From assembly GCA_900545885.1 (NCBI GenBank), contig URAF01000013.1, forward strand, positions 4,875-68,874: DNA of 64,000 bases, given 5' to 3'. This document shows, piece after piece, positions 41,575-49,396 of this stretch. The stretch comes from an uncultured Eubacteriales bacterium. GTDB taxonomy: Bacteria; Bacillota; Clostridia; Christensenellales; CAG-917. The position numbers were made by a program, and so were the translations under genes. Position 1 is the stretch's first letter. The number at the start of each line of letters is the position of its first letter. Under the pieces are notes generated by a model. It was not told where the DNA came from. It ran no database searches and was given only the letters and a program-made list of their open reading frames with translations.

Positions 41575-42863
41575 TTACTTTTTGTCGGCTCCGTCCGACG
41601 TTGCGGACAAAGCGTTTTCCGCAAACTCGTCAAGCACGACCTTTTCGCCGCCCTTCACTCTCGACTGCTCCGCAGCGTAAGCGATTACGTGACTCTGTAT
41701 GCTCTGGAAAATATCCGTGCGGATATTGCCGTTGACCAGCGCGGCAATCAACCCTATATCTCCGCCGCCGTGTCCTATGAAACTGCGCGCGGCACGGATT
41801 GTGCGCGGTTTTTTCCCGAACAGCGAAAGCGTGAGTTTTTTGTCTTCGAACTTGCCTTCCAGTATACCTTCCGACCCGCGCACGGTAATCGTGCGGTAAA
41901 TGGCGGGAGAAAATGCCGTCATGGTGAGCGTCGCCTGCACTCCGTCGTCGAAATCGAGGGACACGGTCTGGTAGTCGACAACGTTGTTGTCGCACCTGAA
42001 CACGCATTTGCCGAAATCGCCCTTGCATAGCGCTTCGTGCACCTTTTCGACAGTGGGCACGCCGTCCTCTACAACGCGCGTCATAGGCCACGCAAACTGT
42101 CTTGCAAAACGCGGGAACTTTTTGAGTTTGTCCTCATACAGTTTCACCGCGTTATACGGGCATTTGTCGTTTTTGCAGTTTACGCATCTGTCGGCGCATA
42201 CGGCGGGTTCGTTTTCGCGTTTGAAATAGTTGAGTCTGCCCTGCGACTGAACGGAAAGGCACTTTGCACCGAGCATATAAACCATAAGGTCGAGGTCGTG
42301 ACAGCACTTTGCGAAAATCATAGGCGTCGACGTTTCGGAGTTGCGCCAGTCGCCGCGCGTGTAGCTGTGCGCGTAGTGCCAGTAACCTACGTTTTCGTGC
42401 ATTTCGAGCGCAACGAGTTTGCCGAGCACTCCGCTTTCTATGACTTCTTTGACTTTATCGTAGAATTTGGAATATCTGAGCACGTGGCAGACAGCCACTT
42501 TTCTGCCCAACTCCTGCGACTTTCGCGCGATTTCGGCGCATTCGGCAAGGTCTGCGGAAACGGGCTTTTCGAGAAGCACATCATAGCCTTTTTCGAGTGC
42601 CGCCATAGTGTGCCCGAAATGGTAACTGTCCTGAGTACACACAAACAGCCAGTCGGCGCACTTGTCCTTTTCAGAAACTCCGCATAGTCGGAATAAAGAC
42701 AAGCGTCGTCAAGCGTTTTGGTGTCGCGTTTTGCGAGCGCGAGTTTGTCGGGATTGTTGTCGATGACGGCAACGAGTTTTGCCCTGCGTTTTTGCAGAAA
42801 ACGCAGTATCATTGCGTAAATGCGACCGCGACCGCCGTATCCTAAAATTGCCACCCTTACCAT
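41575..42863 (-). pseudogene. Gfo/Idh/MocA-family oxidoreductase with a frameshift
   Basis: The Rossmann N-terminus MVRVAILGYGGRGRIYAM reads from ATG 42863 to SDYAEFLK; the remainder (KDKCADWLFVCTQDSYHFGHT, LLEKPVSAD, a Cys-rich CADRCVNCKNDKCPY insert, GHGGGDIGL) continues in another frame to a stop at 41575. Adding one A to the AAAA run (plus-strand 42668-42671) restores a protein of about 429 residues. Family members oxidise or reduce sugars using NAD(P); EKP is the conserved catalytic-region Lys. GGAGG and a consensus promoter precede it. It is a recent inactivation, an assembly error, or slippage. Confidence 0.82.
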
Positions 42864-42887
42864 AAAAGTACACCTCCGTACACCGAA

Positions 42888-42916
42888 AGTATAAACTTTG
42901 TTTATACCCCTGTCAA
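42888..42916 (-). promoter_or_regulatory. Promoter of the Gfo/Idh gene
   Basis: TTGACA (42911-42916), a 17-base spacer and TATACT (42888-42893). Confidence 0.85.
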
Positions 42917-43054
42917 TGGTGAAACCGAAACGCGCCATTGCCTACCCGTAACTACTCGTCGGTTTTCCGAAAAGCGCGGAGATTGAATCATACGCGTTAC
43001 TACTGGTATTCCATACGCGTCACGATTATATGGAAGATTAAAAATCTTTCGGCA

Positions 43055-43086
43055 ACAAAAAACAGAGCCGATTGTTTCGGCTCTGT
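43055..43086 (-). terminator. Terminator of the spoIIIA operon
   Basis: ACAGAGCCGA (43062-43071) and TCGGCTCTGT (43077-43086) form a perfect 10-bp stem, followed by a U-tract on the minus strand, 31 bases after the spoIIIAH stop. Confidence 0.9.
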
Positions 43087-43116
43087 CATTCACGGCGTGT
43101 TGTGAGCGTTCCGCCA

Positions 43117-43602
43117 TCAGCTGTAAGGTATGATTTTGACGTCTGCGGCTTTGAACGTCGTTTCCGTCTGCACGATGTCGAGTATCTGTGCCGCCTGCTC
43201 CGCGGTAACTTCGGGCGCGCCGACGACGACGTTCACTCCCGATTCGCTCATGGTGACGATTGCGTCTTCAAAGCCTTTGGATTTGATGAGCGTTTCGAGT
43301 TGGAGTTCCTTTTCCATTCTCTCGACAAGTCCGAGTTTCTGTTCTTCGGCTGCCTTTTTGGCTTCCGCAGAACTGGTTTCGGAAGTGATTATCGCGTCGA
43401 GATACAGGAATTCGGATTCGCGCGTGGCTTCTCTGTCGCTGCGGTAGGCTGCGAAGAAGGTTTCCGTCACGGCGTTGGCGTCCGCGGGGGTGTTGTCGAT
43501 CAGACGGTCATTGAGCGCCCAGTTGAGCACGCCCGTAGCAACGAGCAGGACCACCATAACGGACAAAACTAAAATCTTTTTGGTTCTGGTTTTTATTTTC
43601 AT
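43117..43602 (-). CDS. spoIIIAH: Stage III sporulation protein AH
   Basis: 161 residues: a short cytoplasmic Lys/Arg-rich start, one TM segment (about 9-28), then an extracytoplasmic domain with the EccJ/YscJ-like fold (GLVERMEKELQLETLIKSKGF, VNVVVGAPEVTAEQAAQI). It forms the ring that pairs with forespore SpoIIQ across the intermembrane space. GGAGG precedes the ATG at 43602. It is the last gene of the operon; spoIIQ is not in the window. Confidence 0.93.
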   Translation of the reverse strand: MKIKTRTKKILVLSVMVVLLVATGVLNWALNDRLIDNTPADANAVTETFFAAYRSDREATRESEFLYLDAIITSETSSAEAKKAAEEQKLGLVERMEKELQLETLIKSKGFEDAIVTMSESGVNVVVGAPEVTAEQAAQILDIVQTETTFKAADVKIIPYS

Positions 43603-43619
43603 ACTGTCCTCCCTGAAAA

Positions 43620-44042
43620 TCATTTCATTGTATAAACGTCGACGATGCTCTTGTCCACGCCCATAGCCGTTGTAGTAGCTTCGAGGAGCTTCAACATAAC
43701 CTTGATGTCGTCCGCACCCTCTGCAATGACCAGCACGCCCACCACTTCGTCGTCGCGGCGGGTAATCATTGTTTCCACCCTGCCTGCGCCTTCGATACCG
43801 CCGAGAATGGCGGCGAGCCTGCGTTCCTCGTCGTCCATAACAGACGACGACCCGCTTTCCGTTCCCGAAACCGACGAAGCGGCTTTTCCGGTTGCCACGG
43901 TAGAATATATGAGCAGTGCCACGGCGATTATGAATATTGCGACGATAAGTTGAATGTTTTTTATTCCTTTGAGCTTTTTGAAAAAGCCGCTAGATTTGAC
44001 TTTTTCGAGAGCGCCTTCCTTTCTTTCGTCAAGCACTTCCAT
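43620..44042 (-). CDS. spoIIIAG: Stage III sporulation protein AG
   Basis: 140 residues: TM segment about 31-49, then a soluble ring-building domain (EERRLAAILGGIEGAGRVETMIT, VVGVLVIAEGADD, LLEATTTAMGVDKSIVDVYTMK). It is shorter than the Bacillus protein (229 residues) because the linker and the beta-triangle insert are reduced. It builds the large ring of the A-Q channel. GGGAGGGG lies before the ATG, and it overlaps spoIIIAF by 14 bases. Confidence 0.92.
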   Translation of the reverse strand: MEVLDERKEGALEKVKSSGFFKKLKGIKNIQLIVAIFIIAVALLIYSTVATGKAASSVSGTESGSSSVMDDEERRLAAILGGIEGAGRVETMITRRDDEVVGVLVIAEGADDIKVMLKLLEATTTAMGVDKSIVDVYTMK

Positions 44043-44529
44043 CGCCGTCCCCTCCCGTGTAACGCACCTGAACGGTTACGGACGACTCCGCGACCGACAA
44101 CCTTTCGGCCGCCGCGCTCCGAACCTTCGATATATGTTTATTCTCCTCGTCCTTTTCGAGAACCGACAGATATAAAATCAGGTCGATTCTTTCAATTTTC
44201 GACAAAGAACCCTCTTTTATGATCACTTTAACCTCCGTTTCGTACCCTGACAGGGCAAGATAGGCTTTGAGGTCGTCGGCTTTTCCGTCCGCGAAAACGT
44301 CGGACGACTCCTGCAAAAATCCCTCGTCTGGTGATACCGTGGACAGTGTGGGTTCCCAGTTTTTGAGCGCGCCTATGATGTTTGGAAGCGGCGCGGCGAT
44401 GACGAACACCACAAGCAAAGAAAACGCGCCTTTGACGTACTTCGAAGTCTGCCCTTCCGGCAAAACTATTTCTAGAAGTACGCCAAGACAAATGACGCCT
44501 ACAATCCCCGTAATCCACGCACTCAGCAT
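44029..44529 (-). CDS. spoIIIAF: Stage III sporulation protein AF
   Basis: 166 residues: two N-terminal TM segments (about 4-24 and 34-52: GIVGVICLGVLLEIVLPEG, YVKGAFSLLVVFVIAAPL), then a soluble domain with VKVIIKEGSLSKIERIDLILY and a C-terminal VTVQVRYTG. It is part of the mother-cell side of the feeding-tube complex. It starts one base after the spoIIIAE stop with a G-rich SD. Confidence 0.92.
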   Translation of the reverse strand: MLSAWITGIVGVICLGVLLEIVLPEGQTSKYVKGAFSLLVVFVIAAPLPNIIGALKNWEPTLSTVSPDEGFLQESSDVFADGKADDLKAYLALSGYETEVKVIIKEGSLSKIERIDLILYLSVLEKDEENKHISKVRSAAAERLSVAESSVTVQVRYTGGDGDGSA

Positions 44530-44530
44530 T

Positions 44531-45778
44531 TCACACCCCCAGATTGCAACTGCCGATAATCAGCATAAGCAGAACGAAAAACATAAACCCCACTCCCGTA
44601 AGCGCGGTTATGAGCAGCGACATATTGTCGGCAAGCGAACCGAGCACGGAGGAAGTCCGCGCGTCGCCCACGGGTTCGGCGATTGCGGCGGTAAGACGAA
44701 GTCCCAGCATAAACACCACAAGTTGCAGAAGCGGGAAAAGCACCACCGCAAGCAGCACGGCAACGCCCGTAAGCCCGACTGCGTTTTTGACAAGCACCAT
44801 TGACGCGGACAGCAGGTCAAACCCGTCGGACAGATAACCGCCGAGAATGGGAACGTAACTCGACATTGCAAATTTCGCCGCATTGAAACTGAGTCTGTCT
44901 ATCACGCCGCCCGTTATGCCCTGCGCAGTGAGAAAAGTAGCGAACAATCCGAATACTATGCCGATGAGCCACCCCGCCGCGGATTTGAAAAGTTTGGTGA
45001 GTTTGTCGAGTTTCACGTTTTTGGAAATGTTGCCCACCACCGAAAATACGATTGTCGCAATGAACGCGGGCACTATAATCGTCTGTACCAGCTTGATAAT
45101 CGACCCCGAAAGCACCGCCATAAACGGCTGATAAACGGCAACGCCGCTTGCTCCGCCGACCGCGGCAAGCAAGGTCAAAAGAACAGGAAAAACGGCTTCC
45201 GAAAACGCCGATAGAACGTCAATCGTATGCGTTACGGTTTTGATGACTTTCACCGCACCCGTCATAAGTATCACGATGATTGCGGAATAACACACAACAT
45301 GCACGACTTCGTTTGTCGATTTGCCGCCGAGTTCCGACGTCATGCCCGTCAACAGATTTTTGAGCAGGCAAATAACGATTATCGTGATAAACCCCGGCAG
45401 AAATCCGAGAAAATAGTTGCCCAGCACGCCGCCGAGCGCGCTCATGAAGTTGCCGAAAAAGTCGTGTGCTCCGCCCTTTGTTATGCTTTTCAATACGGCT
45501 TTGAGGTCGTCTATGCCGAGCGCTGACAAAGTGTCTTCGTCCAACGATTTCAAAAACTTCTCAAACAAGTCGGTATCCAGTCGGTCGATTGTTCCGTCCA
45601 CGTTGTCGCTCAGGTCCTCTTCTATGTTTTCCTGCGCGTCGCTTGCGGCGTACGCCACGCCGTCCGCTTCCGAGATAAAACACAACGCAAGCATAGCCGA
45701 AACCGCGACAAGCAAAAGCACCGCCGCCGCCAAAAAACGTTTGTATTCCGATTTTCCGAAACGGGCAAACATTTTCAT
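44531..45778 (-). CDS. spoIIIAE: Stage III sporulation protein AE
   Basis: 415 residues. An N-terminal signal segment (about 12-34) is followed by a soluble stretch rich in acidic residues and six to seven TM segments, with FGNFMSALGGVLGNYFLGFLPG, GVAVYQPFMAVLSGSII and AKFAMSSYVPILGGYLSDGFD conserved. It resembles a permease and is thought to form the export core of the SpoIIIA-SpoIIQ channel. The ATG at 45778 has AAGG close by; it is five bases after spoIIIAD. Confidence 0.93.
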   Translation of the reverse strand: MKMFARFGKSEYKRFLAAAVLLLVAVSAMLALCFISEADGVAYAASDAQENIEEDLSDNVDGTIDRLDTDLFEKFLKSLDEDTLSALGIDDLKAVLKSITKGGAHDFFGNFMSALGGVLGNYFLGFLPGFITIIVICLLKNLLTGMTSELGGKSTNEVVHVVCYSAIIVILMTGAVKVIKTVTHTIDVLSAFSEAVFPVLLTLLAAVGGASGVAVYQPFMAVLSGSIIKLVQTIIVPAFIATIVFSVVGNISKNVKLDKLTKLFKSAAGWLIGIVFGLFATFLTAQGITGGVIDRLSFNAAKFAMSSYVPILGGYLSDGFDLLSASMVLVKNAVGLTGVAVLLAVVLFPLLQLVVFMLGLRLTAAIAEPVGDARTSSVLGSLADNMSLLITALTGVGFMFFVLLMLIIGSCNLGV

Positions 45779-45783
45779 AGCCT

Positions 45784-46176
45784 TCACATTACGTCCATAA
45801 GACCGCTGACAACGTCGACAAGCGCGGTGACGACGGATATGCTCATAAGGAAAATCACGATTTTCCCGCCGAACTGCAACTTTTGCGCAATTGAACCGCA
45901 CCCCGCGTCCGTGGCTATGGACGCCGCGTATTCGGTTATGTATCCGATACCTATGATTTTGAGCACTGCGCTGAACACGGCGTCGTCTATACCGCTCTTT
46001 TCCACAAGATTGTCGAAAGCGAGTATCACGTCCTGCAACGAACTTATCATCGTAATCACCATAATCACCCCCGTGGCGATTACGGCGAATACGGCAAATT
46101 CGGGTTTCGCCGTACGCAAAAGGCTTACGACGACAACCCCGATAAGTGCGATTGACACGAGTTTTATCAGTATCAT
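45784..46176 (-). CDS. spoIIIAD: Stage III sporulation protein AD
   Basis: 130 residues, nearly all membrane: four TM segments (IKLVSIALIGVVVVSLL, FAVFAVIATGVIMVITM, a SGIDDAVFSAVLKIIGIGYITEY region, and a C-terminal helix). The motif GYITEYAASIATDAGCGSIA is the family signature. It starts at ATG 46176 overlapping the spoIIIAC stop by four bases, without its own SD, so translation is coupled. Confidence 0.93.
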   Translation of the reverse strand: MILIKLVSIALIGVVVVSLLRTAKPEFAVFAVIATGVIMVITMISSLQDVILAFDNLVEKSGIDDAVFSAVLKIIGIGYITEYAASIATDAGCGSIAQKLQFGGKIVIFLMSISVVTALVDVVSGLMDVM

Positions 46177-46370
46177 TGCAAGGACAGAATATTTTTGATA
46201 GTGTCGAAAAGACCGCCCACCATGTCGATTACGAGCACGATGACGAGAATAAGCCCCGCGAGCGTCGCAAACGTCGCTATATCGTCGCGGTCGCTGCGCT
46301 TCAATATCACGCATACTATTGCGGTAAGCAGCCCTATTCCTGCGATTTTCAGTATTATTTCCGCGCCCAT
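46173..46370 (-). CDS. spoIIIAC: Stage III sporulation protein AC
   Basis: 65 residues with two TM segments (EIILKIAGIGLLTAIVCVIL and FATLAGLILVIVLVIDMV) joined by a short charged loop. This is the normal full size for SpoIIIAC. AGGAGG lies before ATG 46370. It is a membrane component of the SpoIIIA complex needed for late sigma-G activity. Confidence 0.93.
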   Translation of the reverse strand: MGAEIILKIAGIGLLTAIVCVILKRSDRDDIATFATLAGLILVIVLVIDMVGGLFDTIKNILSLQ

Positions 46371-46377
46371 ACTCCTC

Positions 46378-46887
46378 CTATGCCAGAATGACAATCAACG
46401 CAATGCCGACCAAAACCGCAAGTTTGAAATACATTCCGCCCAGTCTTTTGGTTTCTTCCGCGCACTTGTCGCGTTTTGCGGCGAACTCTTCCCGCGCGCG
46501 TTTCAAAACGTTCATCTGGTCGCCGAGCGACGTTTTGCCCAACCCTTCCAGAAACTCTTTCAACCTCTTTTTCTCGTCTTTTCTGAGGTGTACGCTCTCG
46601 GCTTCTTCCGCCGCCGCCTTGTCTTGCGGAACTCCCGCGCCAAGTTTGTTCCCGAACGCCGAAAGCGTCTTGCAGAACTTTCCGCTTTTTCCCTCCGCAA
46701 ACTGCGCAATGACGACAGGCAGCGGCGTTTTCTTGAAACCTATTTCGCTTATAAGCTCCGCCGTGAACTGCTCCGCGTCGCGATAGAACTTTTCGCGGTC
46801 GGCGTAGTAGCGTTTTATGAGCACTCCGCCGTAACAGCATAAAAGCCCCAGAAGTCCTCCCGCTATAAGTCGCAATATGTCAGCCAC
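46378..46887 (-). CDS. spoIIIAB: Stage III sporulation protein AB
   Basis: 169 residues. An N-terminal TM (about 5-23), a cytoplasmic helical domain resembling GspF-type proteins (LISEIGFKKTPLPVVIAQFAEG in part, LGDQMNVLKRAREEFAAK), and a C-terminal TM. The start is read as GTG 46887 because GGGGAGG lies ten bases upstream; it overlaps the spoIIIAA stop. It is probably the platform that works with the SpoIIIAA ATPase. Confidence 0.9.
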   Translation of the reverse strand: MADILRLIAGGLLGLLCCYGGVLIKRYYADREKFYRDAEQFTAELISEIGFKKTPLPVVIAQFAEGKSGKFCKTLSAFGNKLGAGVPQDKAAAEEAESVHLRKDEKKRLKEFLEGLGKTSLGDQMNVLKRAREEFAAKRDKCAEETKRLGGMYFKLAVLVGIALIVILA

Positions 46888-47770
46888 CTTCGGCAATCCT
46901 CCCCGCTTCTTCGGCGTCAAGCACCGCAACCAACGTACCCGCACGCGGACGCGCGGACAAAATTATATACAGTTCGATTACTTCGGCAAGTCTGGAAAAC
47001 GCAGACGAACGGAACACGCTTTCCACTCCTTTTCCGTGCAACGACGCAATGACTTTTACGCCGCTGCGCACAACGTCGCAGACGGACTCCGCGTCCTTTA
47101 CGCCGAACAGTTCGTCCGTCACGATAACCTGCGGGTTCATTGCGCGGATTGTATTTTCGTATGCCGCACTTTTCCCTATTCCGCTCACGACGTCGCAATC
47201 CCCCACGTCCATTGTCGGAACGCCTTTTTCGGCAGCCGCGATTTCAAACCGCTCGTCAATAATCAGCGTATTGAACCGCTCCGACGAAATGCGTGCAAGT
47301 TCACGAAGCATTGTCGTTTTGCCGCCCGACGGCGGCGAAATCACAAGCGTGTTTTTGACTTCTCCGTCCGCGAAAACCTTACTTCTAACTCCGTCTGCAA
47401 CACCTTTCACGCTGTGCGGTATGCGTACGGTGAGAAAAGATATGTGTTTCATCGTGAGAAGGCTGTCGCCGTCAAGCACACCTTCGCCCGCAACGCCTAT
47501 CCTTATACCCTTGCGCGCCATATAACCTTTTACAAGCTGGTCGTTGACCGCATACACGGAGAAATCGGAAGCAAGTCCCAACAGTCTTTCAATGTCCGTC
47601 TGCGTGACCGTGTAAGGCAACCCCGACGGCATACGGGCTATTTTTCTGTCCGAGGCAGTACACACTACAAGCGGTCTTCCCGTACGCAACCGCAATTCCG
47701 TGACGGCGTTTTCGGGAGCGGCGGAAGCCACCGCGCCTGCCATAATACCCGTGACCAATCCGTCGAACAT
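46880..47770 (-). CDS. spoIIIAA: Stage III sporulation protein AA (secretion ATPase)
   Basis: 296 residues, related to GspE/VirB11 ATPases. Walker A PPSGGKTT, Walker B-like TLIIDERFE, then VIVTDELFG and VIASLHGK (His box). It supplies energy to the mother-cell complex that feeds the forespore. The ATG at 47770 is preferred since upstream in-frame codons give a hydrophobic non-family leader; no SD is present, and a sigma-E-like -10 ends five bases before it. Confidence 0.92.
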   Translation of the reverse strand: MFDGLVTGIMAGAVASAAPENAVTELRLRTGRPLVVCTASDRKIARMPSGLPYTVTQTDIERLLGLASDFSVYAVNDQLVKGYMARKGIRIGVAGEGVLDGDSLLTMKHISFLTVRIPHSVKGVADGVRSKVFADGEVKNTLVISPPSGGKTTMLRELARISSERFNTLIIDERFEIAAAEKGVPTMDVGDCDVVSGIGKSAAYENTIRAMNPQVIVTDELFGVKDAESVCDVVRSGVKVIASLHGKGVESVFRSSAFSRLAEVIELYIILSARPRAGTLVAVLDAEEAGRIAEGG

Positions 47771-47775
47771 ACTAA

Positions 47776-47804
47776 AAGATATGAGGTGCGAAAATCTAAA
47801 ATAC
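47776..47804 (-). promoter_or_regulatory. Sigma-E-like promoter of the spoIIIA operon
   Basis: GTATTTT (47798-47804), a 14-base spacer and CATATCTT (47776-47783) match sigma-E boxes at 5/7 and 6/8 positions. In Bacillus this operon is sigma-E controlled. The -10 is five bases before the ATG. Confidence 0.55.
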
Positions 47805-47871
47805 AGAACCGCAAAAAGCGACAAAATATCCTCAGCTTTGCCGCGCATTCATTGACTGTTTCAAAACATCG

Positions 47872-47904
47872 GACAATAAAAAACGCACGGCGTATACGTG
47901 CGTT
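47872..47904 (-). terminator. Terminator upstream of spoIIIA
   Basis: AACGCACG (47882-47889) and CGTGCGTT (47897-47904) form a perfect 8-bp stem followed by a U-tract on the minus strand. A separate terminator (48042..48073) already ends efp, so this one may end a small transcript from the 137-base interval. Confidence 0.75.
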
Positions 47905-47926
47905 CAATGTTTTTGTCCGACCTGTT

Positions 47927-47974
47927 TCAATCAACCTGTTCTTTGTTGATTGACCAATTCATTAATTTGTCCAT
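47927..47974 (-). CDS. Possible 15-residue leader-type ORF upstream of spoIIIA
   Basis: ATG at 47974 opens MDKLMNWSINKEQVD and stops 22 bases before a terminator hairpin. It lies between two terminators. No SD is evident, and chance is a real alternative; I list it because a short frame followed by a terminator is the layout of attenuators. Confidence 0.2.
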   Translation of the reverse strand: MDKLMNWSINKEQVD

Positions 47975-48041
47975 ACTTTGATTAATTTGTTAGCTATTAA
48001 GCCAATTCGATGATTAATTACCTAATCCGAAAAATGCCGAT

Positions 48042-48073
48042 AAAAACAAAACCCTGCCAAACGGCAGGGTTTT
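48042..48073 (-). terminator. Terminator after efp
   Basis: AAAACCCTGCC (48048-48058) and GGCAGGGTTTT (48063-48073) form a perfect 11-bp stem, followed by a U-rich tail on the minus strand. Confidence 0.9.
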
Positions 48074-48107
48074 CGATTTGCGAAATTGAATTTTAACTTT
48101 CCGACGA

Positions 48108-48671
48108 TCAGACGCGGGACATATATTCGCCGGTACGGGTGTCGACTCTGATGGTGTCGCCTTCGTTGACGAACATAGGAACTTGCAGGGTGTAACCCGT
48201 TTCGAGAGTTGCGGGTTTGGTTGCGTTGGTTGCGGTGTTGCCGATGACGGCAGGTTCGCAAACGGTGATGAGCAACTCGACGAAGTTAGGCGGTTCGACA
48301 GAGAACGGTGCGCCCTGGAAGAATTTCATCGTGACGTTCATGTTCTCTTTGACGAAGTTGAGCGCGTCCTCGACCTGACTGTGGTTGAGGGGGATTTGCT
48401 CGTAAGTTTCGCTGTCCATGAAGTAATAGAACTCGCCGTCGTTGTAGAGATATTCCATATTCTTGGTCTCGATGTGCGCGAGGTCGAATTTTTCGGTGGG
48501 GTTGAAAGTTTTTTCGAGTACGCTGCCGGTGACGACGTTTTTCATCTTGGTACGGACGAACGCCGCGCCTTTGCCGGGTTTGACGTGCTGGAAGTCTACA
48601 ACCGTCATAATGTTGTTCTCATAGAGGAACGTAACGCCCTTTCTGAGGTCTCCTGCCATAATTTGTGCCAT
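48108..48671 (-). CDS. efp: Translation elongation factor P
   Basis: 187 residues in three beta-barrel domains. Domain I carries the tip loop KPGKGAAF with the lysine at position 34; VTMKFFQGAPFSVEPPNFVEL and the C-terminal GDTIRVDTRTGEYMSRV are conserved. EF-P rescues ribosomes stalled at polyproline. AGGAG lies before the ATG. It follows the M24 peptidase by 32 bases, a usual pairing. Confidence 0.97.
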   Translation of the reverse strand: MAQIMAGDLRKGVTFLYENNIMTVVDFQHVKPGKGAAFVRTKMKNVVTGSVLEKTFNPTEKFDLAHIETKNMEYLYNDGEFYYFMDSETYEQIPLNHSQVEDALNFVKENMNVTMKFFQGAPFSVEPPNFVELLITVCEPAVIGNTATNATKPATLETGYTLQVPMFVNEGDTIRVDTRTGEYMSRV

Positions 48672-48703
48672 AATATTATCTCCTGTAGTATGGATTTTGG
48701 TAT

Positions 48704-49396
48704 TTATAGAACTATAAGTTCCGTGCTGTGTCTGCTGAAAGGTTTATCCTGTCCGACTTCGATCATATCTTCGATGCGAACGCCGCCTTTGGACGGAAGA
48801 TAGATACCGGGTTCGACGGTAACGACCTGACCGCGCATGAGGATTTCGTCGCTCCTTGCGTTGAGCGTGGGCGACTCGTGAATGAGCGTACCGACGCCGT
48901 GTCCCGTTCCGTGAACGTAATATTCGCCGAAACCGCATTCCGCGATATAATCGCGCGCAGCTGCGTCCACCGCTTTGCAGGCAACGCCGTCCGCCACGGC
49001 TTTGAGTGCGTCTTTCTGCGCCTTGTACACTACGTCATAGACGTGACGCATTTCTTCGCCGACCTCGCCGAAAGCAACCGTGCGGGTAAAGTCGGAACAA
49101 TATCCGCCGACGACCGCACCCATATCTATGGTGACGAACATACCCTTTTCAAGCGGAGTGTCTGTCGGTACGTGATGAGGTTCGGCACCGCCCGCTCCGA
49201 ATGCCACGATTGTGTCAAACGACACGCCGCTGGCGCCGAGTTCGACGGCTTTTGCGAAAATCGCGTCTGCGATTTGCTTTTCGGTCACGCCTTCACGCAG
49301 TTCGCCGAGAACATAATCGAAAACGTCGTCGATGATGTCCGCGGCTCGCCGCATAAGAGCTGTTTCTTCTTCGGATTTGACAAAATTATTTTGCAT
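48704..49396 (-). CDS. M24-family aminopeptidase P-like protein lacking the creatinase N-domain
   Basis: 230 residues containing only the pita-bread catalytic domain. Metal ligands are visible as Asp in VTIDMGAVV, Asp in CSDFTRT, His in HGTGHGVG, Glu in VTVEPGIY, and Glu in GVRIED. Usual YqhT/PepP proteins have about 350 residues with an N-terminal creatinase-like domain; that domain is absent here. The start overlaps the rny stop by 11 bases. It probably cleaves Xaa-Pro or acts on short peptides. Confidence 0.87.
   Translation of the reverse strand: MQNNFVKSEEETALMRRAADIIDDVFDYVLGELREGVTEKQIADAIFAKAVELGASGVSFDTIVAFGAGGAEPHHVPTDTPLEKGMFVTIDMGAVVGGYCSDFTRTVAFGEVGEEMRHVYDVVYKAQKDALKAVADGVACKAVDAAARDYIAECGFGEYYVHGTGHGVGTLIHESPTLNARSDEILMRGQVVTVEPGIYLPSKGGVRIEDMIEVGQDKPFSRHSTELIVL

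Noticed and set aside
42902..43117. 71-residue minus-strand gene upstream of the Gfo/Idh gene
   Set aside because: It runs through the spoIIIA terminator and the Gfo/Idh promoter; not credible as protein.
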